64,000 bases of DNA, taken from contig NZ_CP045496.1 in NCBI RefSeq assembly GCF_015500075.1, positions 6,582,001 through 6,646,000 on the forward strand, in the 5' to 3' direction. The stretch is from Mesorhizobium sp. INR15. Its GTDB lineage: Bacteria > Pseudomonadota > Alphaproteobacteria > Rhizobiales > Rhizobiaceae. This document shows positions 7,979-16,732 of the stretch, in pieces. How positions within the stretch are numbered: position 1 is the first letter of the stretch; every line of letters begins with the position of its first letter. The notes beneath the pieces are model-generated. The model searched no databases and had not been told where the DNA came from. It was given only the letters and a program-made list of their open reading frames with translations. Position numbers and translations under genes: made by a program.

Positions 7979-8803
7979 TCAGCTCGCCAAAAGCATACGG
8001 TCATTGTCCAGCTTGAACTTCTCGACGAGGTCACCGGTCGTCAGCCGCGACTTCTCCGCGCCGGAGATATCGAGCTTGACCCGGCCCGCGTCCATCATGA
8101 TCAGCCGGTTTCCGATCTCGATCGCCTGCCGCATGTTGTGGGTCACCATCAGCGCCGTCAGGCCGCGCGTGTTCACCGCCGCAAGGGTGGCGTTCATCAC
8201 CAGTTCGGCGGTGCGCGGGTCAAGCGCGGCGGTGTGCTCGTCGAGAAGCAGAAGTTGCGGATCCGATATCACCGACATGATGAGAGACAGCGCCTGGCGC
8301 TGGCCGCCCGAGAGCAAGGCGACTGACGTGGTCAGGCGTGTCTCCAACCCGAGGCCGAGTGGCTCCAGCATGGCTTTGTAGCGCACGCGGCGCGCCGCCG
8401 ACAGGTTGGGGGCGAAACCGTGGATCTTGCCGCGCCGCTCGGCCAAGGCGAGGTTCTCCTCGATGGTCATGGCGGCGGCGGTGCCGAGCAACGGGTCCTG
8501 GAAGACACGGGTGATGGAACCGGCGCGCTTGTGCGGCGCCAGCCCGGTGATGTCACGGCCATTTAATGCGATCGTGCCTCGGTCGAGAATGATCATGCCA
8601 GCGATGGCATTGAGAAGCGTCGATTTTCCCGCGCCATTGCTGCCGATGACAACAACGAAATCGCCAGCGGCCAAACTCAGATCAAGTCCATCCAGCGCCG
8701 GGCGTGCCTCGGGCATGCGCGGGTTGAAGGTTTTGCCAATGCCACGGCATTCGAGAAGAGGCGCGGCGGCCCGCGCGCTCCGGTTGCTGGCTTCCGTGCT
8801 CAT
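7979..8803 (-). CDS. ABC transporter ATPase subunit
   Basis: This 274-residue nucleotide-binding protein has Walker A 'GSNGAGKST' (about residue 55), the signature 'LLSGGQRQALSL' (about 162), Walker B 'LLLLDEHTAALD' (about 183) and the H-loop 'VTHN'. Its start codon overlaps the binding-protein stop by ATGA, and the permease follows after 3 nt. All three subunits are therefore translationally coupled. It energises uptake by the TrpXYZ-like system. Confidence 0.92.
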   Translation of the reverse strand: MSTEASNRSARAAAPLLECRGIGKTFNPRMPEARPALDGLDLSLAAGDFVVVIGSNGAGKSTLLNAIAGMIILDRGTIALNGRDITGLAPHKRAGSITRVFQDPLLGTAAAMTIEENLALAERRGKIHGFAPNLSAARRVRYKAMLEPLGLGLETRLTTSVALLSGGQRQALSLIMSVISDPQLLLLDEHTAALDPRTAELVMNATLAAVNTRGLTALMVTHNMRQAIEIGNRLIMMDAGRVKLDISGAEKSRLTTGDLVEKFKLDNDRMLLAS

Positions 8804-9771
8804 TTGATGATCCAGGGGCTGTCCTTCAGCGCCTCCGGGACGGAGAGGCCCACGGCAGCAAGGCCCTTGGGGCTGACCAGGGAATCGAAATCTTCCGGCT
8901 GTGGTACATAAGTTGCGATGTTGGCCAGCTTCTCGCCCTTCAGAATGCGATCGGCGATGTTGGCCGCTTGTTCGCCGTTCTTGGAGTAGCTGATGGCATG
9001 GAAGCCGGCGAGCTGGTCCTTCAGCTCCTCCGAATAGATCGAGTTGAAGAGCGGCAATTTGATGCGCTGCGCAACTTGCGCCACCACCGGCACAGCGGTC
9101 TGCACGATATTCGACTGAATGAGGAAAATCGCGTCGACCTTGCCCGAAAAGCTTTGCACGCGCTGCGGCAGGTCATTGGCATTGTCGACCGGCACCGCGA
9201 CGATTTCGAGACCAGCCTTGGCGGCTGCCTTGTTGATCAGGTTGATGTTGGTGGTGTCGTTGTCCTCGCCCGGGTTGAACAGCGTGCCGACACGCTTAAC
9301 GCCCGGCATAACCTGTTTGAGAAAGGCCAGCGAGGCGTCGAAGTCAGGTAGCATCGAGGCGCCGGCATGGTTTTCGGAACCATGCTGCCAGTCCGGCACA
9401 ATGCCGGCAACGACAGGGTCGACGACCGCACCGAAAACGACCGGAATGGATTTGTTGGTGATGCCGCGAACGGTCGCCTGAGTGACACCGGTGGTGATCG
9501 AAAAGATCAGCGCCGGATTCTTGGCTTCGGTCTGCTGCATCAATTGTGGGATCAGCGAGCGATCGAAATTCACATGTTGATAATCGTAGACCACGTCCTT
9601 GCCGTCGACATAACCAAGCGCGGTCATTCGCGCCTTGAAGCCGTCCACGGTTGCCTGCAATGCCGGGTGGTCGCCGAAATTCGCGATCGCGATGAGTTTC
9701 GGCGCGGCGTGCGCGACAATTGTTGTAGCCATGAGCGCTGCCAGCGCGATCAGTGTCTTTCCAATTTTCAT
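8800..9771 (-). CDS. ABC_sub_bind family periplasmic binding protein
   Basis: This 323-residue secreted protein has a signal peptide (MKIGKTLIALAALMATTIVA, cleavage near HAA-PK). The mature part is a two-lobed ABC_sub_bind (TrpX-like) protein: 'IAIANFGDHPALQATVDGFK', 'NPALIFSITTGVTQA', 'VVFGAVVDPVVAGIV' and 'VKRVGTLFNPGEDND' are the usual landmarks. GGGGGAA lies just before ATG 9771. It is the first gene of the transporter operon proper and follows the M19-like gene by 31 bp. The ligand is unknown. Linkage to a dipeptidase relative suggests a small peptide or amino-acid derivative, which is inference only. Confidence 0.9.
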   Translation of the reverse strand: MKIGKTLIALAALMATTIVAHAAPKLIAIANFGDHPALQATVDGFKARMTALGYVDGKDVVYDYQHVNFDRSLIPQLMQQTEAKNPALIFSITTGVTQATVRGITNKSIPVVFGAVVDPVVAGIVPDWQHGSENHAGASMLPDFDASLAFLKQVMPGVKRVGTLFNPGEDNDTTNINLINKAAAKAGLEIVAVPVDNANDLPQRVQSFSGKVDAIFLIQSNIVQTAVPVVAQVAQRIKLPLFNSIYSEELKDQLAGFHAISYSKNGEQAANIADRILKGEKLANIATYVPQPEDFDSLVSPKGLAAVGLSVPEALKDSPWIIK

Positions 9772-9802
9772 TTCGTTCCCCCTTAGATGTCAGTGGTTTC
9801 TG

Positions 9803-10783
9803 TCAGATCCAGTTTTCCGCGGCGACCCGCAGGAAATTCTCCCCAAGCACGCCCTTGATGGCGGCCTCGCCATAGCCGAGCCCGATCATGCCCTGAACGA
9901 GGTCTGGCAGAAGTTCGGGTTTCAGATCGGCCCATGGCGGGCGGGGATAGCCCCGTTGCGCCATCATCGGTCCCGCATCGTAGAGCTTGGTCATGAAATC
10001 CTGATAGAAAACCACATCGAGACCGAGCCCGACGTGGTTTGGGCCAGCCATCTGCACGATGTGGTCGATGTGGCGCAGCAGGCCCGCCACATCGGCGCTG
10101 TTGTCATCGTTGACGAAAGCGCCGATCGAATTGATGCCGATAACGCCGCCCCGTTTCGCCGCCGCGAGAATCTGCTCGTCGGTGATGTTGCGTTCGTGGT
10201 TTTTTATCGCCCTTGCATTGGAGTGCGAGAACACGACCGGCTTTTCCGAGAATTCGATGATGTCGAGAGATGTTCGTATTCCGGCATGGCTTGCATCGAC
10301 CATCATCCCGGCACGGTTCATTTCCTTGACAAAAGCCCGCCCGAGCAGCGACAGGCCGGCATTCTCCGGCTCATGACAGCCGTCACCCAGCGGATTGCGC
10401 GTGTTGTAGGCCAGGATCATCCAGCGGATGCCGAGCTTGTAGTAGAGACTGACAAGCGCTGGATCATACCCAAGCGGTCCGGCGCCCTGAAAATGAAAGC
10501 CGATCGCCACTTTGCCATCGGCCTTGGCCTTGCGGATATCGGCCACGGTCTCGATCATGCGGTAGGTATCCGGCCGGTTCTCGAACCAGCGGCGCTGCTG
10601 CGCAAAATGTCTGAGCGTCGGCTCCGGCCGATCCCAATCGGCACCGATAGTCAGCGACAGGAATGAAAAGCCGGCGTCGCCGAAACGCGCCAGCATGGCC
10701 GGGCCTTCATCAAGGCATTCCGGCGTCCAGCCCACCGCACTTTCCCAGACAACGCTTTCGCGAATGATCGCCGATGAGGTCAT
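9803..10783 (-). CDS. M19 dipeptidase-like protein with altered metal site
   Basis: This protein of about 326 residues has the TIM-barrel plan of membrane (renal) dipeptidases. 'MVDASHAG', 'PVVFSHSNARA' and 'VGLGLDVVF' match the usual His ligands and substrate-binding parts. The N-terminal His-x-Asp metal pair normally found in 'DGHND' is absent (here 'VVWESAVGW'), and the bridging Glu appears to be Gln in 'GFHFQGAGPLG'. It may bind a single metal or act on an unusual substrate. ATG 10783 is chosen as the likely start; an upstream TTG at 10831 gives a 16-residue extension without a clear ribosome site. It heads the leftward operon with the ABC importer, suggesting a shared substrate. Confidence 0.8.
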   Translation of the reverse strand: MTSSAIIRESVVWESAVGWTPECLDEGPAMLARFGDAGFSFLSLTIGADWDRPEPTLRHFAQQRRWFENRPDTYRMIETVADIRKAKADGKVAIGFHFQGAGPLGYDPALVSLYYKLGIRWMILAYNTRNPLGDGCHEPENAGLSLLGRAFVKEMNRAGMMVDASHAGIRTSLDIIEFSEKPVVFSHSNARAIKNHERNITDEQILAAAKRGGVIGINSIGAFVNDDNSADVAGLLRHIDHIVQMAGPNHVGLGLDVVFYQDFMTKLYDAGPMMAQRGYPRPPWADLKPELLPDLVQGMIGLGYGEAAIKGVLGENFLRVAAENWI

Positions 10784-10937
10784 GACTTTGTCAACAATTG
10801 AAATGGGAGGAAGCAATGGAGATTTACGCAAAGACTGAGCATTTCGCCGTGTTCTCGGTCATCAATGGGCATGCATTATTTTAAGCCTAAAAGAAGATAA
10901 GTGCATGATGACCCCGCCCTTGGCAAGAGCCAGTGGC

Positions 10938-10956
10938 AAAGACCGCAACGGTCTTT
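10938..10956. repeat. Inverted repeat in the gap between the dipeptidase-like gene and tRNA-Gly
   Basis: AAAGACCG (10938-10945) and CGGTCTTT (10949-10956) pair perfectly around CAA. The hairpin ends in only three T, so it is a weak terminator candidate. The rest of 10784-11091 holds no gene that I can support and should contain the promoter of the leftward operon. Confidence 0.4.
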
Positions 10957-11091
10957 CAACAGCTTGCGGCAAGCCGGCATGTCCAACGCCCGCGCGGCGG
11001 TCCTTGTGCCTGGCATTTGATTTTGCAGCGCCAGTCAGATCCCCGTTTTGCGATTGCCCGAGGGACGATCGCCATGGTAACGAGAGCACGC

Positions 11092-11165
11092 GCGGGTATG
11101 ATGTAATGGTAGCTTGTCAGCTTCCCAAGCTGAACGCGAGGGTTCGATTCCCTCTACCCGCTCCA
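11092..11165 (+). tRNA. tRNA-Gly (anticodon CCC)
   Basis: The acceptor arm GCGGGTA (11092-11098) pairs perfectly with TACCCGC (11155-11161). The anticodon stem TCAGC/GCTGA encloses the loop TTCCCAA, giving anticodon CCC (Gly, codon GGG). The T arm is GAGGG/CCCTC with loop TTCGATT. The discriminator T and an encoded CCA end follow (11162-11165). I see no duplicated 3' end nearby, so there is no sign that it serves as an attachment site. Confidence 0.96.
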
Positions 11166-11253
11166 GCTTGCCCTACAAGGCATTGAGGCTGGTTGGCACG
11201 CTGCCGACTTCGGCGGTTTTACGTCGTCCATTCCGCCCAAATCAGATGACGCA

Positions 11254-12243
11254 TCATCCCACTTCCCGCAGGATGAAATCGTGCAGCATCTTGGCTGCTG
11301 GCGAGAGCACGCGGTTCTTCACCGTAATCAGGCTGTAGGGCCGGACCTCGATGTCGAATTCGGTTTGAACCACATCGATGGCGCCGGCCAGGCCCTCGGG
11401 GTTCTGGATGAATTTCGCCACCTGGATCGACACCGGCGCGATAGCGTCGGACTGCGCGACCATGACCAGCGTGAGCAGCAGCGAACTGGTGTTGAGGATG
11501 CGGTCGGGCAGCGTGATGTTGCGGTTGAGGAAATTGCTTTCCATGGCCTGGCGCAGCGGCGAGCCGCCCGACTGGAAGACCCAGTCATAGGCAGCGGTGT
11601 CCTCCAGCCGCACCACTCCGCCTTTGCTGAGAGGATGGCCACGCCGCACGATCAGGCAAGCCTTCTCGACACCAATGACGCGCGATTCAAACAGGCGCGG
11701 GTTGAGATCGTCGGGGATGCGGGCAATGATGAAATCATGGCGCGTGGAAATCAGCTCGCGCGCCAGCACATTCGACGTTTCGACCTGCATGGTGATCTCG
11801 ATGCGTGGGTATATGCGCCTGATTTCGCGGATCGCCGGCACCGCCAGCTCGATCGCCGGCGCGGTCACCGCGCCGAGGAATACCGAGCCGCCCTTGCCCG
11901 ACTTGAGTTCCGATATCTCGCGGTCGACTTCTCGCATTTCGAGCAGAATTGAACGTGCGCGCCTGGCCAGTGCCTTGCCGTAGGGCGTCAGCGTGATGCC
12001 GCGCGGCAGCCTTTCGCACAGCTGCACGTCGAGCACCGCTTCCATCTCGCCGATCATGCGCGAGGCTGCCGGCTGCGAAATGTTCATGACCTGGGCGGCG
12101 GCACTGACCCGGCCATGGTCGTCGAGCGCGACGATCATGCGCATGTGGCGCAGGCTGAGGCCACTGCGCAGCAAGGTTTCACCATCGCCAGGCATTCCGC
12201 CGTAACCTGATGAAACTCCACCCGTATTCCGCAATGCCGCCAT
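11254..12243 (-). CDS. gbpR: LysR-family regulator of sugar uptake, GbpR-like
   Basis: This protein of about 329 residues has a winged helix-turn-helix (about 30-90: 'LSLRHMRMIVALDDHGRVSA...NISQPAASRMI') and a LysR effector domain. In Agrobacterium, gbpR is next to and divergent from chvE and responds to sugars such as galactose and arabinose; the same arrangement is seen here, which supports the name. ATG 12243 is preferred, with GGGAGGAA about 7 nt upstream; an open frame extends to GTG 12300. The 310-bp divergent intergenic region carries a TATACC-N6-GGTATA palindrome that could be its operator. Confidence 0.88.
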   Translation of the reverse strand: MAALRNTGGVSSGYGGMPGDGETLLRSGLSLRHMRMIVALDDHGRVSAAAQVMNISQPAASRMIGEMEAVLDVQLCERLPRGITLTPYGKALARRARSILLEMREVDREISELKSGKGGSVFLGAVTAPAIELAVPAIREIRRIYPRIEITMQVETSNVLARELISTRHDFIIARIPDDLNPRLFESRVIGVEKACLIVRRGHPLSKGGVVRLEDTAAYDWVFQSGGSPLRQAMESNFLNRNITLPDRILNTSSLLLTLVMVAQSDAIAPVSIQVAKFIQNPEGLAGAIDVVQTEFDIEVRPYSLITVKNRVLSPAAKMLHDFILREVG

Positions 12244-12306
12244 GGATTTCCTCCCGCGCCGCTTCCTGGTCGCCATCAATGCCGCCAGCCGATCTGACAC
12301 CTAATA

Positions 12307-12324
12307 TATACCAGCTTCGGTATA
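12307..12324. promoter_or_regulatory. Candidate GbpR operator in the gbpR-chvE divergent region
   Basis: TATACC (12307-12312) and GGTATA (12319-12324) are perfect inverted repeats 6 bp apart, inside AT-rich DNA. Dyads of this size between a LysR gene and its target are typical LysR binding sites. The rest of the 12244-12553 gap shows no gene. Confidence 0.5.
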
Positions 12325-12553
12325 GCAACCATCAAAGATCGCATTTGACAGTTATGGCAAAGAGCCACAACCTTCGCGCGTTCCGAGACGTGGTAATCGT
12401 TGGCGACAAAAATCGTATCGATTTAAATCAACGTTTCGGGACCATGGGAGGATACCGGAGATCGATATGACGGCAGTGGTGCCTTGGCGCTTCTGCACGA
12501 TTGCGCGGCCCGCGACCCCCGGGGTGCCGCGTCCATCAACCAGGGAGAGTTAT

Positions 12554-13624
12554 GTGAAAATCATCAAGACACTGGCCGCAGTCGCGGCGCTTGGCATCGC
12601 TGCCATGACCTACTCGGCGCACGCAGCCGACAAGGGTCTTGTCGGCGTGCTGATGCCCACCAAGACCTCGCAGCGCTGGATCAATGACGGCGACGCCGTC
12701 AAGTCCCAGCTCGAGGCTCTGGGCTACACGGTCGACCTGCAATACGCGCAGGATGACATCCCGAACCAGCTCAGCCAGCTGGAAAACGAAATCACCAAAG
12801 GCCCGAAGGCGCTGATCATCGCTTCGATCGACGGCACTACCTTGTCGGACGCGCTGCAGAAGGCCGCTGACGCGGGCGTCGTCGTCGTCGCCTATGACCG
12901 CCTGATCAAGAAGACCAAGAATGTCGACTACTACACAACGTTCGACAATTTCGGCGTCGGCGTGATCCAGGCGAATTCCCTGGTCAAGGGCCTCAAGGAA
13001 CGTTTCCCGAGCACCAAGCCGTGGAACGTCGAACTGTTCGGCGGCTCGCCCGACGACAACAACGCTTTCTTCTTCTACAACGGTGCGATTTCCGTGCTGC
13101 AGCCGCTGATCGATGACGGCTCGATCAAGATCAAGTCTGGCCAGACCGGCATGGACAAGGTCGGCACGCTGCGCTGGCTCGCCGCCACCGCCCAGGCGCG
13201 CATGGACAACCTGCTCTCCGCCAACTACTCGGACGGCAGCCGCGTCGATGGCGTCCTGTCGCCTTATGACGGCCTGTCGCGCGGCATCACCGCCTCGCTG
13301 CGCGCTGTCGGCTACGGCACCGACGCTCAGCCTTGGCCGATCGTGACCGGTCAGGACGCCGAGACCGCCTCGGTCAAGCTGATCATCACGGGCGAGCAGT
13401 ACTCGACCGTGTTCAAGGACACCCGCGACCTCGCCAAGGCTACTGTCCAGTTGGTCGACAAGGTGCTCTCGGGCGGCAAGCCTGATGGCCTCGATGTCAA
13501 GACCTACAACAACGACGTCAAGGTCGTCCCCTCGATCCTGCTGACGCCGCATGAAGTCGACAAGTCGAACTACCAGGCGCTGGTCGTCGACTCCGGCTAC
13601 ATCAAGGCCGGTGATCTGAAATAG
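12554..13624 (+). CDS. chvE: Monosaccharide-binding periplasmic protein ChvE
   Basis: This protein of about 356 residues has a signal peptide (MKIIKTLAAVAALGIAAMTY, cleavage near AHA-AD) and a periplasmic sugar-binding fold. 'VGVLMPTKTSQRWINDGDA', 'KALIIASIDGTTLSDAL', 'DRLIKKTKNVDYYTTFDN' and 'LFGGSPDDNNAFFFYNGA' match ChvE/xylose-binding-type proteins. Length is close to Agrobacterium ChvE (about 354). GTG 12554 is the start, with GGGAGAG 4-5 nt upstream; the frame extends further 5' without a signal-like sequence. In Agrobacterium ChvE also presents sugars to the VirA sensor; here only the transport role is supported. It is followed by a stable hairpin and then gguA, as expected for a highly expressed binding protein. 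Confidence 0.93.
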   Translation: MKIIKTLAAVAALGIAAMTYSAHAADKGLVGVLMPTKTSQRWINDGDAVKSQLEALGYTVDLQYAQDDIPNQLSQLENEITKGPKALIIASIDGTTLSDALQKAADAGVVVVAYDRLIKKTKNVDYYTTFDNFGVGVIQANSLVKGLKERFPSTKPWNVELFGGSPDDNNAFFFYNGAISVLQPLIDDGSIKIKSGQTGMDKVGTLRWLAATAQARMDNLLSANYSDGSRVDGVLSPYDGLSRGITASLRAVGYGTDAQPWPIVTGQDAETASVKLIITGEQYSTVFKDTRDLAKATVQLVDKVLSGGKPDGLDVKTYNNDVKVVPSILLTPHEVDKSNYQALVVDSGYIKAGDLK

Positions 13625-13635
13625 TCTCGGTTACA

Positions 13636-13663
13636 GGGGTCCTGCGCAACGCAGGGCCCCTTT
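13636..13663 (+). terminator. Intercistronic hairpin between chvE and gguA
   Basis: GGGGTCCTGCG (13636-13646) pairs with CGCAGGGCCCC (13650-13660) around CAA with one G-T pair, followed by TTT. The short T run suggests partial termination and mRNA 3'-end protection. This would give more ChvE than GguA/B transcript, as known for other binding-protein-first ABC operons. Confidence 0.75.
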
Positions 13664-13718
13664 CCGTTCACAAGCGACCCCGGTATTGTTTCTACCGGCC
13701 TCGGAGGAGCTTGCCCTG

Positions 13719-15248
13719 ATGACGACGATTTTGGAGATGCGCGACATCACCAAGACGTTCCCCGGCGTGAAGGCGCTGTCGAACGTCAATCTCAGCGTCG
13801 AGGAAGGCGAGATCCATGCCGTGGTCGGCGAAAACGGCGCCGGCAAATCGACGCTGATGAAGGTGCTGTCAGGCGTCTATCCCTCGGGCACCTATGACGG
13901 CCAGATCATCTTTCAAGGCCAGGAATGCCAATTCAAGGGCATCCATGACAGCGAACACAAGGGCATCGTCATCATCCACCAGGAGCTTGCGCTGGTGCCG
14001 ATGCTGTCGATCGCCGAAAACATCTTCCTCGGGAACGAACGCGCCAAATTCGGCGTCATCGACTGGGACGCCAACGAGGCACGCACCAGCGCGCTGCTCA
14101 AGAAGGTCGGCCTCAAGGAAGACCCCAAGACGCTGATCACCAATATCGGGGTTGGCAAGCAGCAACTGGTCGAGATCGCCAAGGCACTGAGCAAGGACGT
14201 CAAGCTTTTGATCCTCGACGAGCCGACGGCGTCGCTCAGCGAGAAAGACAGCCAGGCGCTGCTGGACCTCCTGCTCGAATTCAAGCGGCAAGGCATGACC
14301 TCGATCCTGATCTCGCACAAGCTGAACGAGATCAACCGGGTGGCCGACAAGGTGACCGTCATCCGCGACGGCCGTACCATCGAGACGCTGGCCAAGAAGG
14401 ACATCTCGGAAGATCGCATCATCACATCGATGGTCGGACGCTCGCTCGACGACCGCTATCCGTCGCGTGAGCCTGACATCGGCGAGGTCGTGTTCGAAGT
14501 GAAGAACTGGTCGGTCTATCACCCGCTCCACATCGAGCGGCAGGTGATCAAGGGCATCGACATCAACGTACGCAAGGGCGAAGTGGTCGGCATTGCCGGG
14601 CTGATGGGCGCCGGCCGCACCGAATTCGCCATGAGCCTGTTCGGCCGCTCCTATGGCCGCCGCATCACCGGCGAGGTGCTGCTCAAGGGAAAGCCGGTCG
14701 ATGTCTCCTCGGTGAGCAAAGCGGTTCAACACGGCATTGCCTACGTGACCGAGGACCGCAAGACCTATGGCCTCAACCTCATCGACCATATCAAGCACAA
14801 CATCACGTTGGCCAATCTCGGCGGCGTGTCGCGCCACAGCGTGATCGACGACATGCGCGAACTCGCCGTTGCCAATGACTATCGCAAGAAGACCAACATC
14901 CGCGCTTCCAGCGTCTATCAGATGACTGGCAATCTCTCCGGCGGCAACCAGCAGAAGGTGGTGCTGTCGAAATGGCTGTTCGCCGACCCCGAAGTGCTGA
15001 TCCTCGACGAGCCGACGCGCGGCATTGATGTCGGCGCCAAGTATGAAATCTATACGATCATCGCGCGTCTCGCCGCCGAAGGTAAGGCGATCGTGGTCAT
15101 CTCGTCGGAAATGCCAGAGCTGCTCGGCATCACCGACCGCATCTACGTCATGAATGAAGGGCGCATCGTGGGCGAAATGCCCGCGGCGGACGCGAGCCAG
15201 GAAAAAATAATGCGCGCCATCGTTCGGGGAGAAGGAAAAGCAGCATGA
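13719..15248 (+). CDS. gguA: Sugar ABC transporter ATPase GguA
   Basis: This 509-residue double-domain sugar ATPase (XylG/MglA type) has a first domain with Walker A 'GENGAGKST' and Walker B 'LLILDEPTASLSEKD'. In the second domain 'GIAGLMGAGRTEFAMSLFG' replaces a standard Walker A, followed by the signature 'LSGGNQQKVVLSKWL' and Walker B 'VLILDEPTRGIDVGAK'. A degenerate P-loop in the second half is normal for this family. ATG 13719 has GGAGGAG 9 nt upstream. Its stop overlaps the gguB start (ATGA). Confidence 0.95.
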   Translation: MTTILEMRDITKTFPGVKALSNVNLSVEEGEIHAVVGENGAGKSTLMKVLSGVYPSGTYDGQIIFQGQECQFKGIHDSEHKGIVIIHQELALVPMLSIAENIFLGNERAKFGVIDWDANEARTSALLKKVGLKEDPKTLITNIGVGKQQLVEIAKALSKDVKLLILDEPTASLSEKDSQALLDLLLEFKRQGMTSILISHKLNEINRVADKVTVIRDGRTIETLAKKDISEDRIITSMVGRSLDDRYPSREPDIGEVVFEVKNWSVYHPLHIERQVIKGIDINVRKGEVVGIAGLMGAGRTEFAMSLFGRSYGRRITGEVLLKGKPVDVSSVSKAVQHGIAYVTEDRKTYGLNLIDHIKHNITLANLGGVSRHSVIDDMRELAVANDYRKKTNIRASSVYQMTGNLSGGNQQKVVLSKWLFADPEVLILDEPTRGIDVGAKYEIYTIIARLAAEGKAIVVISSEMPELLGITDRIYVMNEGRIVGEMPAADASQEKIMRAIVRGEGKAA

Positions 15249-16531
15249 GCACCGAAAGCGCCCCCGCCCCGCAGGGCAATGTCGTCGAAGAACAGCGTCC
15301 ACGCATCGCCGTCTCGGCGCTGACGACGAACTTGCGCGAATACGGTCTGATTATCGCGCTGATCGTCATCATGCTGTTCTTCCAGTTCACCACGTCCGGA
15401 ACGCTGTTCAAGCCGGTCAACCTCAGCAATCTGGTGCAGCAGAATTCCTTCATCATCGTGATGGCGCTGGGCATGCTGCTGGTGATCGTATCGGGCTATA
15501 TCGACCTCAGCGTCGGGTCTGTCGCCGGTTTCATCGGCGCGCTGGCGGCGAACATGATGGTCATCTGGCAGCTCGGACCGCTCAGCAATCCGCTGGTGGT
15601 TTCGATCGTGTGCCTGGTCGTCGGCGGCCTGATCGGCGCGGCGCAAGGCTACTGGATCGCCTATCACCGAATACCAAGCTTCATCGTGACGCTGGCGGGC
15701 ATGCTGATCTTCCGTGGCATCTGCCAGGCACTGCTGGGTGGCGGATCCTCGGTGGGACCGCTTCCGGACGGCTTCAAGGCGCTCAGTTCCGGCTTTATCC
15801 CAGATGTGATCGGCCCGCTGACGCTGATCCCGCCAACGGTGAACGCGGCTGGCAAGACCATTCTGGGCAGCGGCCTGACACTGCACATGACGACGGTCGT
15901 ACTCGGCCTGATCGCCGTGCTCTCCTATGCCTATTTCGGGCTCCGCACCCGGCGCAAGCGCGAGCGCCATGGCTATGAAGCCGAGCCCTTCACCCTGTTC
16001 GTTATCAAGACGCTGGTTGCCAGCGCGCTGGCGCTGTTCCTGGTCTATGAGTTCGCCAGCTACAGGGGCCTGCCGGTGGTGCTGCTGGTCATGGGCGTGC
16101 TGATCTCACTGTTCGTGTTCGTCACCAAGCGCATGACCATCGGCCGCCGCATCTATGCGATGGGCGGCAATCCCAAGGCGGCGCAACTGTCGGGCATCAA
16201 CACCGAGCGGCTGACGCTGATGGTGTTCATCAACATGGGCGTGTTGTCTGCGCTCGGCGGCCTGATCATCGCGGCGCGCCTCGGCCAGGCCGTGCCGGCG
16301 GCGGGTCTCGGCTCGGAGCTTGACGTCATCGCCGCCGTCTTCATCGGTGGCGCATCGGCGATGGGCGGCGTCGGCCAGGTCATCGGCGCGGTCGTCGGCG
16401 GCTTCATCATGGGCGTGATGAACAACGGCATGTCGATCATGGGCGTCAATGTCGACTGGCAGCAGGTGGTCAAGGGCCTGGTGCTGCTCGGCGCCGTGAT
16501 CTTCGACGTTTACAACAAGAACAAGGCCTAG
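15245..16531 (+). CDS. gguB: Sugar ABC transporter permease GguB
   Basis: This 428-residue permease of the XylH/RbsC family has about 10-11 helices. It contains 'MALGMLLVIVSGYIDLSVGSVAGF', split by the conserved Asp/Ser-Gly stretch, and 'AMGGNPKAAQLSGINTERL', the usual cytoplasmic loop contacting the ATPase. The end 'QQVVKGLVLLGAVIFDVYNKNK' is also characteristic. It forms the channel for the ChvE-GguA uptake system. The gene overlaps gguA by 4 nt. Confidence 0.94.
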   Translation: MSTESAPAPQGNVVEEQRPRIAVSALTTNLREYGLIIALIVIMLFFQFTTSGTLFKPVNLSNLVQQNSFIIVMALGMLLVIVSGYIDLSVGSVAGFIGALAANMMVIWQLGPLSNPLVVSIVCLVVGGLIGAAQGYWIAYHRIPSFIVTLAGMLIFRGICQALLGGGSSVGPLPDGFKALSSGFIPDVIGPLTLIPPTVNAAGKTILGSGLTLHMTTVVLGLIAVLSYAYFGLRTRRKRERHGYEAEPFTLFVIKTLVASALALFLVYEFASYRGLPVVLLVMGVLISLFVFVTKRMTIGRRIYAMGGNPKAAQLSGINTERLTLMVFINMGVLSALGGLIIAARLGQAVPAAGLGSELDVIAAVFIGGASAMGGVGQVIGAVVGGFIMGVMNNGMSIMGVNVDWQQVVKGLVLLGAVIFDVYNKNKA

Positions 16532-16577
16532 CAGGCCGGCGAGGCAACAAGGAAGACATACGGGTCCAGATCGCGAT

Positions 16578-16599
16578 GACGCCGGCTCGCGCCGGCGTC
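16578..16599. repeat. Hairpin between gguB and gguC
   Basis: GACGCCGGC (16578-16586) and GCCGGCGTC (16591-16599) form a perfect 9-bp stem with loop TCGC and no T run. It lies in the 201-bp gguB-gguC gap and may act in mRNA stability rather than termination. Confidence 0.55.
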
Positions 16600-16732
16600 A
16601 AGAAGTCCCCGAGGGAGCCCGCGAGCGCAATCCGGACGAGAAATTTTATCCGTGGCGCGGACGAGGTCCGGGCCGCGCTGGTTGAGGTTTGCCATGAGGC
16701 AACCGGGCCAGGCAATTGAGAGAGGGTACATC

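Noticed and set aside
11092..11165. tRNA-Gly as an integration site for a mobile island
   Set aside because: No integrase gene and no second copy of the tRNA 3' end in the window; both flanks hold ordinary chromosomal genes.
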